Shown in pieces: positions 12,628 through 21,142 of a DNA stretch of 25,793 nt; the stretch's first letter is position 1; every line of letters begins with the position of its first letter. Source of the DNA: a virus. The DNA is taken from positions 1-25,793 of IMG/VR virus record IMGVR_UViG_3300010354_017483. The stretch is one strand, 5' to 3'. Below the pieces are notes generated by a model, which saw only the letters and a program-made list of their open reading frames with translations, was not told the DNA's origin and did no database searches. The position numbers and the translations under genes are program-made.

Positions 12628-12941
12628 TGCTTATATGCTCTAATAGAGATTATTTTATTTTTCTCAAATTCTAGTACATCAACTACCTTCAATTGAAGAT
12701 TATCTAATAATATAGTTATTTCTGCCATACAACAACTTTTATCCATAGTCATTCGATTTATATCAATTTTAATCTTTTCAAAATTACTAAAGATATCAGA
12801 CACTGCATTGAGAACAGTTTCCTTACCTACCAGATCCAAATTCCAATCTATAAGTTGCACATTGTCACTAAGTATTTCTGACACGCCATCTAAATTTTTT
12901 GTCTCAAAATCATGGAAATACTTTATTACCTCAAACATCAT
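12624..12941 (-). CDS. NTF2-like/SnoaL-like small protein
   Basis: 105 residues. The pattern is an N-terminal helix (VIKYFHDFETKNLDGVSEIL), then 'LSDNVQLIDWNLDLVGKE', a helix (VLNAVSDIFSNFEKIKIDI) and four strands ending in VVDVLEFEKNKIISIRAYKQ. This is the layout of SnoaL-like NTF2-fold proteins (helix, D.V...W....G...I, then a curved sheet with an 'F....I..I.. Y' end). Members act as small isomerases, cyclases or lyases, or have no catalytic role. It overlaps both the AroE-like gene and the nucleotidyltransferase fusion. A role in shaping a cyclic sugar intermediate is possible but is inference. Confidence 0.75.
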   Translation of the reverse strand: MMFEVIKYFHDFETKNLDGVSEILSDNVQLIDWNLDLVGKETVLNAVSDIFSNFEKIKIDINRMTMDKSCCMAEITILLDNLQLKVVDVLEFEKNKIISIRAYKQ

Positions 12942-14475
12942 TTTCTAACTCCTGAAATAATTTTATACCTAGATACCATAGAAAAATATCAAAAGGTGCA
13001 CTATGTAAAGGAGCCATATTCCAAAATATAATAGGTACTAAAGTTTTCACTTTTTGGTAATCTAGTTTGTTATCAAGTATAAATTGTTTCAATTTTTCTT
13101 GATAAACTTCTATGTGATCTACATTTGGAATACTTAAGGTAGCTACATTATGTTCCATTTCAATATTAAAATTATGATTCTTTATGTCTGCATAGTTTAT
13201 AATTAACCCGCCCATTAGCTTAGCTAGATCATAATATAGATCACCCTCCATAACTAACCCAGCAAATTCATGTCTCCAATCTATTATTTTGAATTCGCCT
13301 TTTTTGGTAATTATAATATTATCAAATTGTAGATCTCCGTGAGTAAATACAGCTAAAGCCGTATCAGCTAGCCTATCCCATTTAATGTTGTTTAAATAGA
13401 ACTTGTAATCTTTTACTGCAACACCATCAACAAAATTTACTGAAGGAAGTGTTGGATATTTTTCTAGAAACTTATTTATTCTAAGTAATGATTTATTCTT
13501 ATAGAATTCTAATGATTGTTTTTTAATGTCAGTTTTAGACTCAACCCATACATTATTTTTTAACCAAGATAATAATTCATTAAACATTACTGGATTGTTA
13601 AAACTATAAAGCGTCTCACCTTCACAAAAATCATATCCTAGAAAGTTTCCGGATTGTGTGCAGTTATCAGGAAATACATTCTTATTAAAAGTAGTCTTTA
13701 AATGTTTCTTAATAGGAATAGATTCATCTACCCACCATTTTACTACTCTGTTTTCTAGTATATAGGTGATCTCATCTTTTTTAGTAAAATCAAATTTTTG
13801 CGATTTACTTAAAGCTGTTTGATAGATATCCGGATTGCCAAAATCTAACCAAGTAGGAAGCAATGCTGCCTGATCCCCCTCTTCTATTAATTTAATGAAT
13901 TCTGTACTATTAAGATTTTCTAATCTATAGAAAAAATCTTGATAATTACTAATATACATCAAACCCGTAAAAGCTTTCCAATCTTCAGGTGCAGTTTGCT
14001 TAAAGGTTATTTGTTTTATTTTATACAAGGAATCAATCTCAATCATAGTATAATGATGAGACATAGCTTTCGGAACGTCTTTTACAAAATATAAATCTTC
14101 TCCCTCATTAGCTTGAACTATAGGAAGAGTTTGCATATAAGTATCACATGGTACATACCAAAAAGGTGAGGATACTAACTCACCACATTTTAGTAATGTT
14201 ATTCCTGTCCCACTATTTTCACTATACCAATCATCTATTTCCAAAAATTCAAAGTATTTGTCTGGATAAGCAGTTAACAAATAGTCTTTAACTTGTTTTC
14301 CAAGATATCCTAGTGGAATAATAAACCTATTATCTCCAGGAAAACAGTCTATAATGTGAGAAATAACAGGCTTATTTAGATAAGGCAATAATGCTTTGTT
14401 TAAATTTTTTGTTAGATTCCCCATTCTGCTGCCTAGACCGGCAGTGGGAATTATAATAGTTTCACTGATGCTCAC
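12931..14475 (-). CDS. Nucleotidyltransferase-kinase fusion (sugar/choline type)
   Basis: 514 residues with two domains. Residues 1 to about 225 are a GT-A nucleotidyltransferase: PTAGLGSRMGNLTKNLNKAL with the nucleotide-binding loop, then LNKPVISHI, and D111 in YVPCDTYM as a metal ligand. Residues about 230-514 form an aminoglycoside/choline kinase-like domain: the catalytic loop is HGDLQFDNI (D381, N386) and the metal site is IIDW (D399). The arrangement recalls LicC/LicA activities joined in one chain: the kinase phosphorylates a small alcohol or sugar and the other domain couples it to a nucleotide. The substrate is unknown. Overlaps join it to the cupin and NTF2-like genes. Confidence 0.88.
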   Translation of the reverse strand: MSISETIIIPTAGLGSRMGNLTKNLNKALLPYLNKPVISHIIDCFPGDNRFIIPLGYLGKQVKDYLLTAYPDKYFEFLEIDDWYSENSGTGITLLKCGELVSSPFWYVPCDTYMQTLPIVQANEGEDLYFVKDVPKAMSHHYTMIEIDSLYKIKQITFKQTAPEDWKAFTGLMYISNYQDFFYRLENLNSTEFIKLIEEGDQAALLPTWLDFGNPDIYQTALSKSQKFDFTKKDEITYILENRVVKWWVDESIPIKKHLKTTFNKNVFPDNCTQSGNFLGYDFCEGETLYSFNNPVMFNELLSWLKNNVWVESKTDIKKQSLEFYKNKSLLRINKFLEKYPTLPSVNFVDGVAVKDYKFYLNNIKWDRLADTALAVFTHGDLQFDNIIITKKGEFKIIDWRHEFAGLVMEGDLYYDLAKLMGGLIINYADIKNHNFNIEMEHNVATLSIPNVDHIEVYQEKLKQFILDNKLDYQKVKTLVPIIFWNMAPLHSAPFDIFLWYLGIKLFQELENDV

Positions 14476-14902
14476 TTTCTATTCTTCCGTGTGTTCTTCC
14501 TTGATCATCATGCAATCGAATAACATCATCTAAATGATTAGTACTACATTCAATAAATTCCAAATCAGTAATAGCTTCAACTCGATGTACTACCCCTGGA
14601 GCCATATCATATACATCGCCGGCTTGTACTTCTATTTCTTCTAACGTAATCATATATTCTAAAAGTTGTTCTTCGGTAAACCCATCCTTTAGATATCTAT
14701 CTATATCTAATTTTTCCTTACTTCTATAAAGTTTGCCTTTACCAGATAGAACATAATTAGTTTCATATTTTTCTTGATGTACTTGTAAACTTGTTCTATT
14801 ACCGGCTTTAAATAAAATGCGCTTTAGTGCGTAGGGTGACTTAGTTCCATCTGCTATCCAAAGTTCATGTCCCCAATGTTTACTTACCTTTTTTATTGTC
14901 AT
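14462..14902 (-). CDS. Cupin, mannose-6-phosphate isomerase type II-like
   Basis: From the ATG at 14902 the product is 146 residues. The longer frame starts at 14932, but the ATG at 14902 overlaps the radical SAM stop (ATGA), so the inner start is chosen. Elements: the KKVSKHWGHELWIADGT opening, FKAGNRTSLQVHQEKYETNYVLSGKG (cupin motif 1, with metal-ligand His/Glu) and AGDVYDMAPGVVHRVEA (motif 2). This is the cupin layout of the C-terminal domain of type II phosphomannose isomerase/GMP proteins. It may isomerise a hexose phosphate, for example feeding GDP-mannose to Gmd, or epimerise another sugar. Confidence 0.83.
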   Translation of the reverse strand: MTIKKVSKHWGHELWIADGTKSPYALKRILFKAGNRTSLQVHQEKYETNYVLSGKGKLYRSKEKLDIDRYLKDGFTEEQLLEYMITLEEIEVQAGDVYDMAPGVVHRVEAITDLEFIECSTNHLDDVIRLHDDQGRTHGRIESEHQ

Positions 14903-15813
14903 ATATACCTCACATTGTCGCAAGATTTGCAAATACTACATTTAGAAAATTCTGCTGTTTCGTTTATAGCGATAATATCCAGTAATTCTTTATTTTTAAA
15001 TATATCTTCCCAGTCCTGTTTAATTAGATTTCCTATAATATGTTTTAAATCATAATCCATACAACATAATACTACATCTCCGTTAGGCAACAAAACATTT
15101 CTATCGAAAAACGGTGTAGAAGCGCATGTTAAAGATCTACTATGTTTAGGAGTAAAACTTATTTCTTGTCCTTTTACTTGATCTATATCTAAACTACCAG
15201 CTCGACTATGCCCGACCCAACCAGGTGTCTTTTCAGCAATATGTGCAATCTCAGGATGAACGACACCGGACTTATCCATAGTCATTGATCCTACACCGCA
15301 GGATACCTTTGCTCTTGCCATTTTATTAAATACATATTCCCATTCCTCGGAATATTTCCAGCCGCGCATATTTTTATTAGCATCAGGCAAATGTAAACAT
15401 ACAACTTCTATTTGTTTATTATGCCTTTCTAAAAGATTAACTACAGTGTCTACTTCTTCAGCTTTCATGCCATATAGTGTGGAAAATACTGCTACAGTAA
15501 AACCCTTTTCCAGTGTCATCTGTAACATAGTTGTACAATCAGGATTTGCCCACGGTTCGGCCATACCACTAAAATCTATTCTAGTATTAATAGGTAACTT
15601 ATCTAATACTATTTCTAAATCCTGTACAGTCATGTATTTTAATTCTTTGCCATATGCATCTCTGAGATTATCTTGAGGACAGAACGTACACATCAAAGGA
15701 CACCCAACCATAGTTGTTAGTTCCATGGCAGGAGGGTGTGGATGTGAATACCCGTATTTTTGTCTTACAGGTGGGACTATAGGTCTTTGCTTAAATGTTA
15801 TTGTTTTTTCCAT
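14899..15813 (-). CDS. Radical SAM/SPASM enzyme
   Basis: 304 residues. The [4Fe-4S] site C38-x3-C42-x2-C45 lies in VGCPLMCTFCPQ, the radical SAM signature. The barrel region follows (MTVQDLEIVLDKL, then DFSGMAEPWANPD). The C-terminus holds SPASM-type cysteines: the CASTPFFDRNVLLPNGDVVLCC block, then IIGNLIKQDWEDIF and SKCSICKSC near the end. The enzyme would use S-adenosylmethionine to generate a 5'-deoxyadenosyl radical and act on a substrate held by the barrel. SPASM members modify peptides or oxidise sugars and aminoglycosides; the context favours a sugar. The start overlaps the GT2 gene by 16 bp and the stop overlaps the cupin. Confidence 0.92.
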   Translation of the reverse strand: MEKTITFKQRPIVPPVRQKYGYSHPHPPAMELTTMVGCPLMCTFCPQDNLRDAYGKELKYMTVQDLEIVLDKLPINTRIDFSGMAEPWANPDCTTMLQMTLEKGFTVAVFSTLYGMKAEEVDTVVNLLERHNKQIEVVCLHLPDANKNMRGWKYSEEWEYVFNKMARAKVSCGVGSMTMDKSGVVHPEIAHIAEKTPGWVGHSRAGSLDIDQVKGQEISFTPKHSRSLTCASTPFFDRNVLLPNGDVVLCCMDYDLKHIIGNLIKQDWEDIFKNKELLDIIAINETAEFSKCSICKSCDNVRYI

Positions 15814-16535
15814 GGAAGAACTCCGTTGTATTGCCTCAGCATGAACTCATTGCCATTAAGAAAAAATTCAGCTCGGACTGAATCAACTCTATTACCAGCT
15901 CTATAGTTCAAACTATATTTATAGCTCGGAGATCCCTTTAAATTATTTTCAAGTAACGCGGACATCATTATTCTATCTATTTCAGGTTGTTCTTCGGGAT
16001 GTCTTGCACGTCTATAAAAAAGAGGAGACATTTGTACACAAAGATTTTTAGGTAAAAAATAACACCCTACATCTACAAAAAAATCACCAATACATGATTT
16101 CCAATTACCTAAACTTTCACAATCATCATTACAAATAAATTTTCCAGACTGATCCACAATTTTTCTAAAAGAAAATGCCCAATGATTATTCTTTACCGCT
16201 TCCACTAACGCTTCGATATGTTCTGAATCTAGATAATTATCCTCATCAATAAAACAAAAATAATCTGCATCAATAAGATATGTACATGCCGCATATATTC
16301 TATGTCCGTTATACCCACCCTTACCTGTGTTTTCAGATAAAGGTAGGTGTTTAGATTTACTAAATTTTTTCAATATCTTGGAGACAGTATCATTATGTTC
16401 TTTGCCATCAGATACAACAATATGCTTAAGATTCTTATATGTTTGTTTATTAATGGAATCTAAATTTTGTTCTAAAAATTTTGTTCCAATAGTAGGTGTA
16501 ATAATAGCAACTGAAGGTTTAGCAATCATTTCCAA
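15798..16535 (-). CDS. GT2-family glycosyltransferase
   Basis: 245 residues. GT-A start: VAIITPTIGTKFLEQNLDSI then INKQTYKNLKHIVVSDG, a textbook GT2 opening. The metal site is the DED at residues 97-99 in YFCFIDEDNYLD. The later part includes CIGDFFVDVGCYFLPK and a Trp-ending C-terminus. It should transfer a sugar from a nucleotide donor by inversion; donor and acceptor are unknown. It overlaps the GT-D-like gene upstream by 10 bp and the radical SAM gene by 16 bp. A TATAAATA octamer at 15916-15923 inside it is considered chance. Confidence 0.92.
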   Translation of the reverse strand: MEMIAKPSVAIITPTIGTKFLEQNLDSINKQTYKNLKHIVVSDGKEHNDTVSKILKKFSKSKHLPLSENTGKGGYNGHRIYAACTYLIDADYFCFIDEDNYLDSEHIEALVEAVKNNHWAFSFRKIVDQSGKFICNDDCESLGNWKSCIGDFFVDVGCYFLPKNLCVQMSPLFYRRARHPEEQPEIDRIMMSALLENNLKGSPSYKYSLNYRAGNRVDSVRAEFFLNGNEFMLRQYNGVLPWKKQ

Positions 16536-17461
16536 TAAGCTCTTTCAAATCTATTAAATAAATCTTTGTTCCTAGGTAAATCATTTTCTTCAGGCCATTG
16601 CCAAGCATCTGTAAACATCTTTGGCCATTCTACGTATGAGGTATTATTTCCAGCCCATCGTGCACCTATTATCCCATAATGTAATTGTAGCACTCCGCAT
16701 AAAGTTATACCTATCTTACCTTTATTTTTAGCATGATTAGCAAGAGCAGGGGCCCATGCTGCAGCACTTACTAATAATACATCATAATCATAAGTGTCGA
16801 TTTCTTTTTTCATTGCTTCTAGAGTTTCATGCCAATTATTAGTATTAGGATAAACTCTATCATCCATCTGAGGATGAAAGGGGGAACGAACTACACCTAC
16901 CAAATCATACCCTGCGATATCCTCTACTTTGTCTCCCCAAATTTCTTTTCTTTTATTCCATTGTTTATTAATTGTCTCCACAAAATTGGAAACTACTAAT
17001 ACCTTTTTACCTTGTAATTTCTTGGTCCATGGATTGGGGCATTCAACATCTACTATACCTTTGTTTATTAGATATCCTGGATCCAAAGCTAAGATATCAT
17101 CCACTCCGTAAAAAGTAAATTTATCCTTACAATATCTGTCATTAAAATTTTTATTAGCTTTTACGTTTCCTGAAATATCTACGAATCCTAACATATCAGC
17201 ATTAAGCATTGCTCGATAATTGATCGGAGCCCAGGTATTAGTCAGATAATTCATATCTGTAGGATAAACACCAGATGTTAATGAAATCCAATAAAAGAAT
17301 TCATTTAATGGAGTTTCATTTTTATTAAAACAATCTAAAAAATACCCCTCCATATTTCCCATTCTAATTACAGTAAATGGATCTCCTTTATCAAATCTTT
17401 TAATAATTTCATCATTGATTGAAGATAGTGTATCCTTATCTTTTACATTATACTGTGGCAT
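16526..17461 (-). CDS. GT-D-like glycosyltransferase (DUF1792 type)
   Basis: 311 residues. FTVIRMGNMEGYFL near residues 29-42 carries R33-x-G35-N36-x-E38, which parallels the RxGDGE signature of GT-D fold glycosyltransferases with Asp changed to Asn. The second domain has YDVLLVSAAAWAPALANHAK at about 225-244 and KIGITLCGVLQLHYG, matching the 'DLVLISAG..AK.L......G...lD.GH' part of that family. The GT-D family was first known from transfer of glucose in glycosylated serine-rich proteins. The Asp-to-Asn change may alter metal use. It overlaps its neighbours by 10-14 bp. I am moderately sure of the family. Confidence 0.68.
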   Translation of the reverse strand: MPQYNVKDKDTLSSINDEIIKRFDKGDPFTVIRMGNMEGYFLDCFNKNETPLNEFFYWISLTSGVYPTDMNYLTNTWAPINYRAMLNADMLGFVDISGNVKANKNFNDRYCKDKFTFYGVDDILALDPGYLINKGIVDVECPNPWTKKLQGKKVLVVSNFVETINKQWNKRKEIWGDKVEDIAGYDLVGVVRSPFHPQMDDRVYPNTNNWHETLEAMKKEIDTYDYDVLLVSAAAWAPALANHAKNKGKIGITLCGVLQLHYGIIGARWAGNNTSYVEWPKMFTDAWQWPEENDLPRNKDLFNRFERAYWK

Positions 17462-18170
17462 GATTTTCCTGATAATATTTTACAAGTTTATTTCTATCTT
17501 TTTTAATGTAATAGAAAGCTTCTTGTATATCATTTGGCAACGAATTAAATAAATCTAACATCTCTTTCTCGGCACGATTCTTATCATAGTTTGTACCTGA
17601 AGGATGCTTTACAGTGTGAGCATAATCTCTTAACACTGGTCTCTGCATCATATGACTCAGTGCAGGATATACAATATCAAAACTCCATCCCATTTTATAT
17701 GGGGAGAAATCTACGTTTCTACTTTTTGCCTTCTCGATAATATCCCTATGTATAAACCAACAAGTGCAATCTGTATTCGCAACCATTTTTAACTTAGATT
17801 CTGGATCAACGAATGCGTCCAAATCTGTTCTTGTAGAATCATACCATGTGTAATCCACATTTGGAGCGTATATCCCCCAGTTATCTTCCTCAAAGTATTT
17901 TCTTGCATCATTTATTAGATCAGACCATCTATCATAACTTGCATCCGCTTGAATATGAAACATAACATCTGCATCAAATAGATTTAAAGCTGCTAACATT
18001 TGATCAGTAAAATATGCAGACTCGCCTATATTATGCCAATCTTTTTCTTTGTGATTATCATCACTATTAATAATGATTGGCTCAATACCTATTTCTTTTA
18101 ATTGTTTAATTTTGAAAAGTGTATTCTCATATTGGCCGCGCCAATTAAATATAAAGGTTTGTATTTTCAT
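17448..18170 (-). CDS. GT-A-like glycosyltransferase, family unassigned
   Basis: 240 residues. It begins MKIQTFIFNWRGQYENTLFK with the strand-helix-strand of a GT-A nucleotide-binding half (IGIEPIIINSDDN). A metal-binding DxD-like motif lies in MFHIQADASYDRW at about residues 70-82. Later VANTDCTCWFIHRDII and GWSFDIVYPALSH are of the 'acceptor loop' kind in glycosyltransferases. I recall similar proteins in large aquatic phages, but cannot name a CAZy family. Overlaps of 4 bp with the GT10 gene and 14 bp with the GT-D-like gene place it in the fucosylation cluster. Confidence 0.7.
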   Translation of the reverse strand: MKIQTFIFNWRGQYENTLFKIKQLKEIGIEPIIINSDDNHKEKDWHNIGESAYFTDQMLAALNLFDADVMFHIQADASYDRWSDLINDARKYFEEDNWGIYAPNVDYTWYDSTRTDLDAFVDPESKLKMVANTDCTCWFIHRDIIEKAKSRNVDFSPYKMGWSFDIVYPALSHMMQRPVLRDYAHTVKHPSGTNYDKNRAEKEMLDLFNSLPNDIQEAFYYIKKDRNKLVKYYQENHATV

Positions 18171-19039
18171 CTTTGCATTATCTTATTGTAAACCACAGCA
18201 TCAAACCAGTTAAGAAAATTATCTAGAACTAGATAAGAGGGTGGAAGATTATTAGTAAATTTTGGTGCTTTTAGATAAGAATTATATAATTCATCATCTG
18301 AGTCCACCTTAAGAACATATTCTACGACATCATCTAAAGTATCAAAGTCATGTACGTTAATAAAAGATTTAGGATTGAAGTCTGAAGTTATAGTTTCACT
18401 GCCCCAATAAATTGGAACAGTTCCTGCATAAAAGGCACTAAGAATTTTTTCTGTTACATATCCAGGATGACTCATAGATTCAAAACATATATTGAATTTT
18501 CTAGTTGAGAGAAAATCTATTTTAGATTGCTCGCCATCAAGTTTAGCTTGTATATTATTATACAACTTGCCACCGCTGTCAACAGATTTTTTAGAATTTA
18601 GTTTGGTAAAGAAATCATTTCGTAGTTTACAGTTTGGATTAGAAACTACAAAGGAACAAAATGAGTCTTTTTTCTTAAGATCAATATCATTCAAAATATA
18701 TGTCATCGGGTAAGGCATCTTGTGAATATGGTTCCATGCCCACATATAGATTACAAATAATGGTAATCTATAATGCCATGATTCAAAGTTATGATCAAAA
18801 CTTATAGCATAATGACAATCATAATCTTCCGGTCTTTGATTTTCTCCAGTAAAAAATATTTTAATAACATCTTTTTTAGAATATTTTCTATTGTCGGTGC
18901 CGAAGTTAGTATCACCAAAAATTAGAAAATCTGGAGATTTATTATCAAATTCTATTTCATAACGTGTAGCTAGAATAGAATGAAAAAATCTAGCAAGGTG
19001 ATCATGAGTATCTGTAAATCCTAGTTTAAGCTTTTTCAT
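18167..19039 (-). CDS. GT10 alpha-1,3/4-fucosyltransferase
   Basis: 290 residues. The GT10 signature spans residues 181-213: KFNICFESMSHPGYVTEKIL followed by SAFYAGTVPIYWGS, the 'KF.i.FENS...GYVTEK...A..aGtVPIY.G' motif of alpha-1,3-fucosyltransferases, with Lys and Glu residues that contact GDP-fucose. Before it lie FFTGENQRPEDYDCHYAISFD and the PLFVIYMW segment, also usual in the family. The enzyme transfers fucose from GDP-L-fucose onto GlcNAc or a related sugar. Fcl lies just upstream in the transcript, so donor and transferase are made together. It is about 80-100 residues shorter than H. pylori FucTs, with no heptad-repeat tail. Confidence 0.9.
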   Translation of the reverse strand: MKKLKLGFTDTHDHLARFFHSILATRYEIEFDNKSPDFLIFGDTNFGTDNRKYSKKDVIKIFFTGENQRPEDYDCHYAISFDHNFESWHYRLPLFVIYMWAWNHIHKMPYPMTYILNDIDLKKKDSFCSFVVSNPNCKLRNDFFTKLNSKKSVDSGGKLYNNIQAKLDGEQSKIDFLSTRKFNICFESMSHPGYVTEKILSAFYAGTVPIYWGSETITSDFNPKSFINVHDFDTLDDVVEYVLKVDSDDELYNSYLKAPKFTNNLPPSYLVLDNFLNWFDAVVYNKIMQR

Positions 19040-19952
19040 AATGAGTTTTATACCATTCTATAGTTTTAATTATACCTGTTTTCAAATCAGTTTTTGCTTC
19101 CCATCCTAAGTTTTTTATCTTATCAACATTTAAAACTTTACGAGGAGTTCCGTTAGGTTTAGATGTATCCCAAATTATTTTGCCTTTAAAATTTAGAACA
19201 TCTGCAATTAGATCAACTAATTCTTTAATAGTGACGTCTTGACCAGTACCAACATTAATAGTGTTTTGGCAATCATTATAATTTTCCATTAGATGCACAC
19301 AAGCATCTGCCATATCATCAACATAAAGAAATTCTCTTTTAGGAGACCCATCTCCCCAGCAAACAACTTCTTCAGGATTGGATATAAATTTATTTATAAG
19401 ACCAGGAATAACATGACTATTGACCGGATCAAAGTTATCACCAGGACCATATAGATTGGTTGGCATACAAGATATGAAATTACTATTATACTGTTTACTA
19501 TAATATTGGCACATCTTTAATCCGGCTATTTTTGCTATAGCATATGCCTCATTAGTTTCTTCTAAATAACCAGATAGTAATTGATCCTCAGTTATAGGTT
19601 GATTAGCAAACTTAGGATATATACAAGATGATCCTAGGAACAATAATTTTTTAACCCCAAATTTTCTAGATGATTCTATGAGATTATTTTGAATCATTAG
19701 ATTAGTATAACAAAATTCAGCAGGATAAGTTTTATTGGCTATGATTCCACCTACTTTAGCTGCAGCAATAAAAACGTATTCTGGCCTATTATAAGTGAAC
19801 CACATATCTAAATCATTAGACGATGTTAGATCGACTGTAGATTTGGGCACTGTCACTACATTATGATAATGATTTTTAGATAAGGCTTTAAGTATTGCTG
19901 ATCCCACTAATCCTTTGTGTCCGGCAACAAATATTTTACTATTTTTATTCAT
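19026..19952 (-). CDS. fcl: GDP-L-fucose synthase
   Basis: 308 residues. The dinucleotide loop is VAGHKGLVGSAI near residues 9-20. The catalytic triad sits in LGSSCIYPK (Ser and the adjacent catalytic Cys) and YAIAKIAGLKMC (Tyr and Lys). The downstream PTNLYGPGDNFDPVNSHVIP motif is diagnostic of Fcl/WcaG. The enzyme epimerises GDP-4-keto-6-deoxymannose at C3 and C5, then reduces it with NADPH to GDP-L-fucose. It works with Gmd two genes upstream. The start overlaps the GT23-like gene (ATGA) and the stop overlaps GT10. Confidence 0.96.
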   Translation of the reverse strand: MNKNSKIFVAGHKGLVGSAILKALSKNHYHNVVTVPKSTVDLTSSNDLDMWFTYNRPEYVFIAAAKVGGIIANKTYPAEFCYTNLMIQNNLIESSRKFGVKKLLFLGSSCIYPKFANQPITEDQLLSGYLEETNEAYAIAKIAGLKMCQYYSKQYNSNFISCMPTNLYGPGDNFDPVNSHVIPGLINKFISNPEEVVCWGDGSPKREFLYVDDMADACVHLMENYNDCQNTINVGTGQDVTIKELVDLIADVLNFKGKIIWDTSKPNGTPRKVLNVDKIKNLGWEAKTDLKTGIIKTIEWYKTHYEKA

Positions 19953-21142
19953 ACTAAAAATAACCTATAGGAAGGCACACTTTTCAAAGTTGTTCTATAG
20001 TAAGTGTCTGATTCATTAGACCAATTAGCAGCATTAACTAAGTTACTTGAAGGACATCCTAAAGTATATCTTGCATCACCTAAAATAACAAAATTTTTCA
20101 CTATTTCTAAAACTTCATCATTAGTAGTTTTTTGAAATAATTCATATCCTTTTTTATCAACTGGTATAAGATTTTTACAATCTATGTATTGAATATGTTG
20201 CATAACATCATAAGACATACTATAGTCGTCACCTATTAGATAAATATCATCACTTATTACAGAAAGCAATTTAATATCTTCAGCAACGAGCTGAGGAGGA
20301 ACAATTATACTTTCCTGTCTAAGTTTATCCCCACCTCTGAAAAAGGCTGCAGTATAATTGCCCGTGGGTAATTCAATATTTTTATTATGTAAGTATGTCC
20401 TCAAGGATGTTTTTATTTCAATGTATCTCTTTATCTTGAATGAGGAATATATGTCTGCATTATAAGGTGTTTTATCTATATGTTCTTTTAATAAAGTTCT
20501 CATCACATCAAAATCAATAACTCCTGTATCATCAGGAACTTCATCCCTAGATAAAAATAAAAAAGTGTCATGAAATAATTCTGAGAAAGGAATCGGATAT
20601 GGCCACCATTTATTATCTACATCATTAACAACTAATTCCTTATCCAATAAAGATGCCACATATTGAGCAACAAGAATATTTTCTATAATAGAAAAGAATC
20701 CTGAAAACCTAGGAGTATACACTAATCTTTCAGAATGAGAAATTGTGGGTATATCTATAATCTTACTGCCAGGTAAAGAAAATGCCCGAAATGATTCATC
20801 ATCTATACCTATCAATGATTTACTTTTTACATATCTTAGACAAGAAAGTAATTCTTGCTTATCCAAATTTTTAAGTTTAGGATATAAACTCTTTAGATCG
20901 TCTTTGACTAACTCTGCAAATTCAGCATCAGTAATCATTCCCCAAAAGTTGAATCTAGCTAGTATTAATGCTATCCTAGGTATTTGTCTAAGATCATTCC
21001 TATATCCTTTAGTGAACTCGTCAACCAATGAAGAACTAAAGTTTCCTTTTGCATTAGCAAGTTTAGGTCTTAACGTATTATAATACTTATTCCAAAAAGT
21101 ATCATTTTCATTTTCATCTTTGTATATACTAAATTGTAGCAT
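19949..21142 (-). CDS. Putative GT23-like (NodZ/FUT8 type) fucosyltransferase
   Basis: 397 residues. About 110-120 N-terminal residues are helical and unassigned ([20 protein letters not shown] and onward). The rest looks like a GT23/O-fucosyltransferase-type fold. Support: [20 protein letters not shown] at about 141-160 then LLDKELVV, the usual first nucleotide-fold elements; [14 protein letters not shown] at about 263-276, similar to the HxRRxDK motif that contacts GDP-fucose in NodZ and FUT8; and IYLIGDD then [21 protein letters not shown], similar to the C-terminal 'D...LS.CD...S..S.' segment. The His of HxRR is replaced by Phe and the second Arg by Gly, so it is divergent. It lies between gmd and fcl, overlapping both, which supports a GDP-fucose-linked role. 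Confidence 0.6.
   Translation of the reverse strand: MLQFSIYKDENENDTFWNKYYNTLRPKLANAKGNFSSSLVDEFTKGYRNDLRQIPRIALILARFNFWGMITDAEFAELVKDDLKSLYPKLKNLDKQELLSCLRYVKSKSLIGIDDESFRAFSLPGSKIIDIPTISHSERLVYTPRFSGFFSIIENILVAQYVASLLDKELVVNDVDNKWWPYPIPFSELFHDTFLFLSRDEVPDDTGVIDFDVMRTLLKEHIDKTPYNADIYSSFKIKRYIEIKTSLRTYLHNKNIELPTGNYTAAFFRGGDKLRQESIIVPPQLVAEDIKLLSVISDDIYLIGDDYSMSYDVMQHIQYIDCKNLIPVDKKGYELFQKTTNDEVLEIVKNFVILGDARYTLGCPSSNLVNAANWSNESDTYYRTTLKSVPSYRLFLV

Noticed and set aside
15916-15923. TATAAATA on the minus strand inside the GT2 gene
   Set aside because: Mid-gene, about 100 bp before the radical SAM start, in AT-rich DNA; no change of operon structure supports a promoter.
19391-19398. TATAAATA on the minus strand inside fcl
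   Set aside because: It lies within the coding sequence, with the next gene start about 350 bp away; chance is likely.
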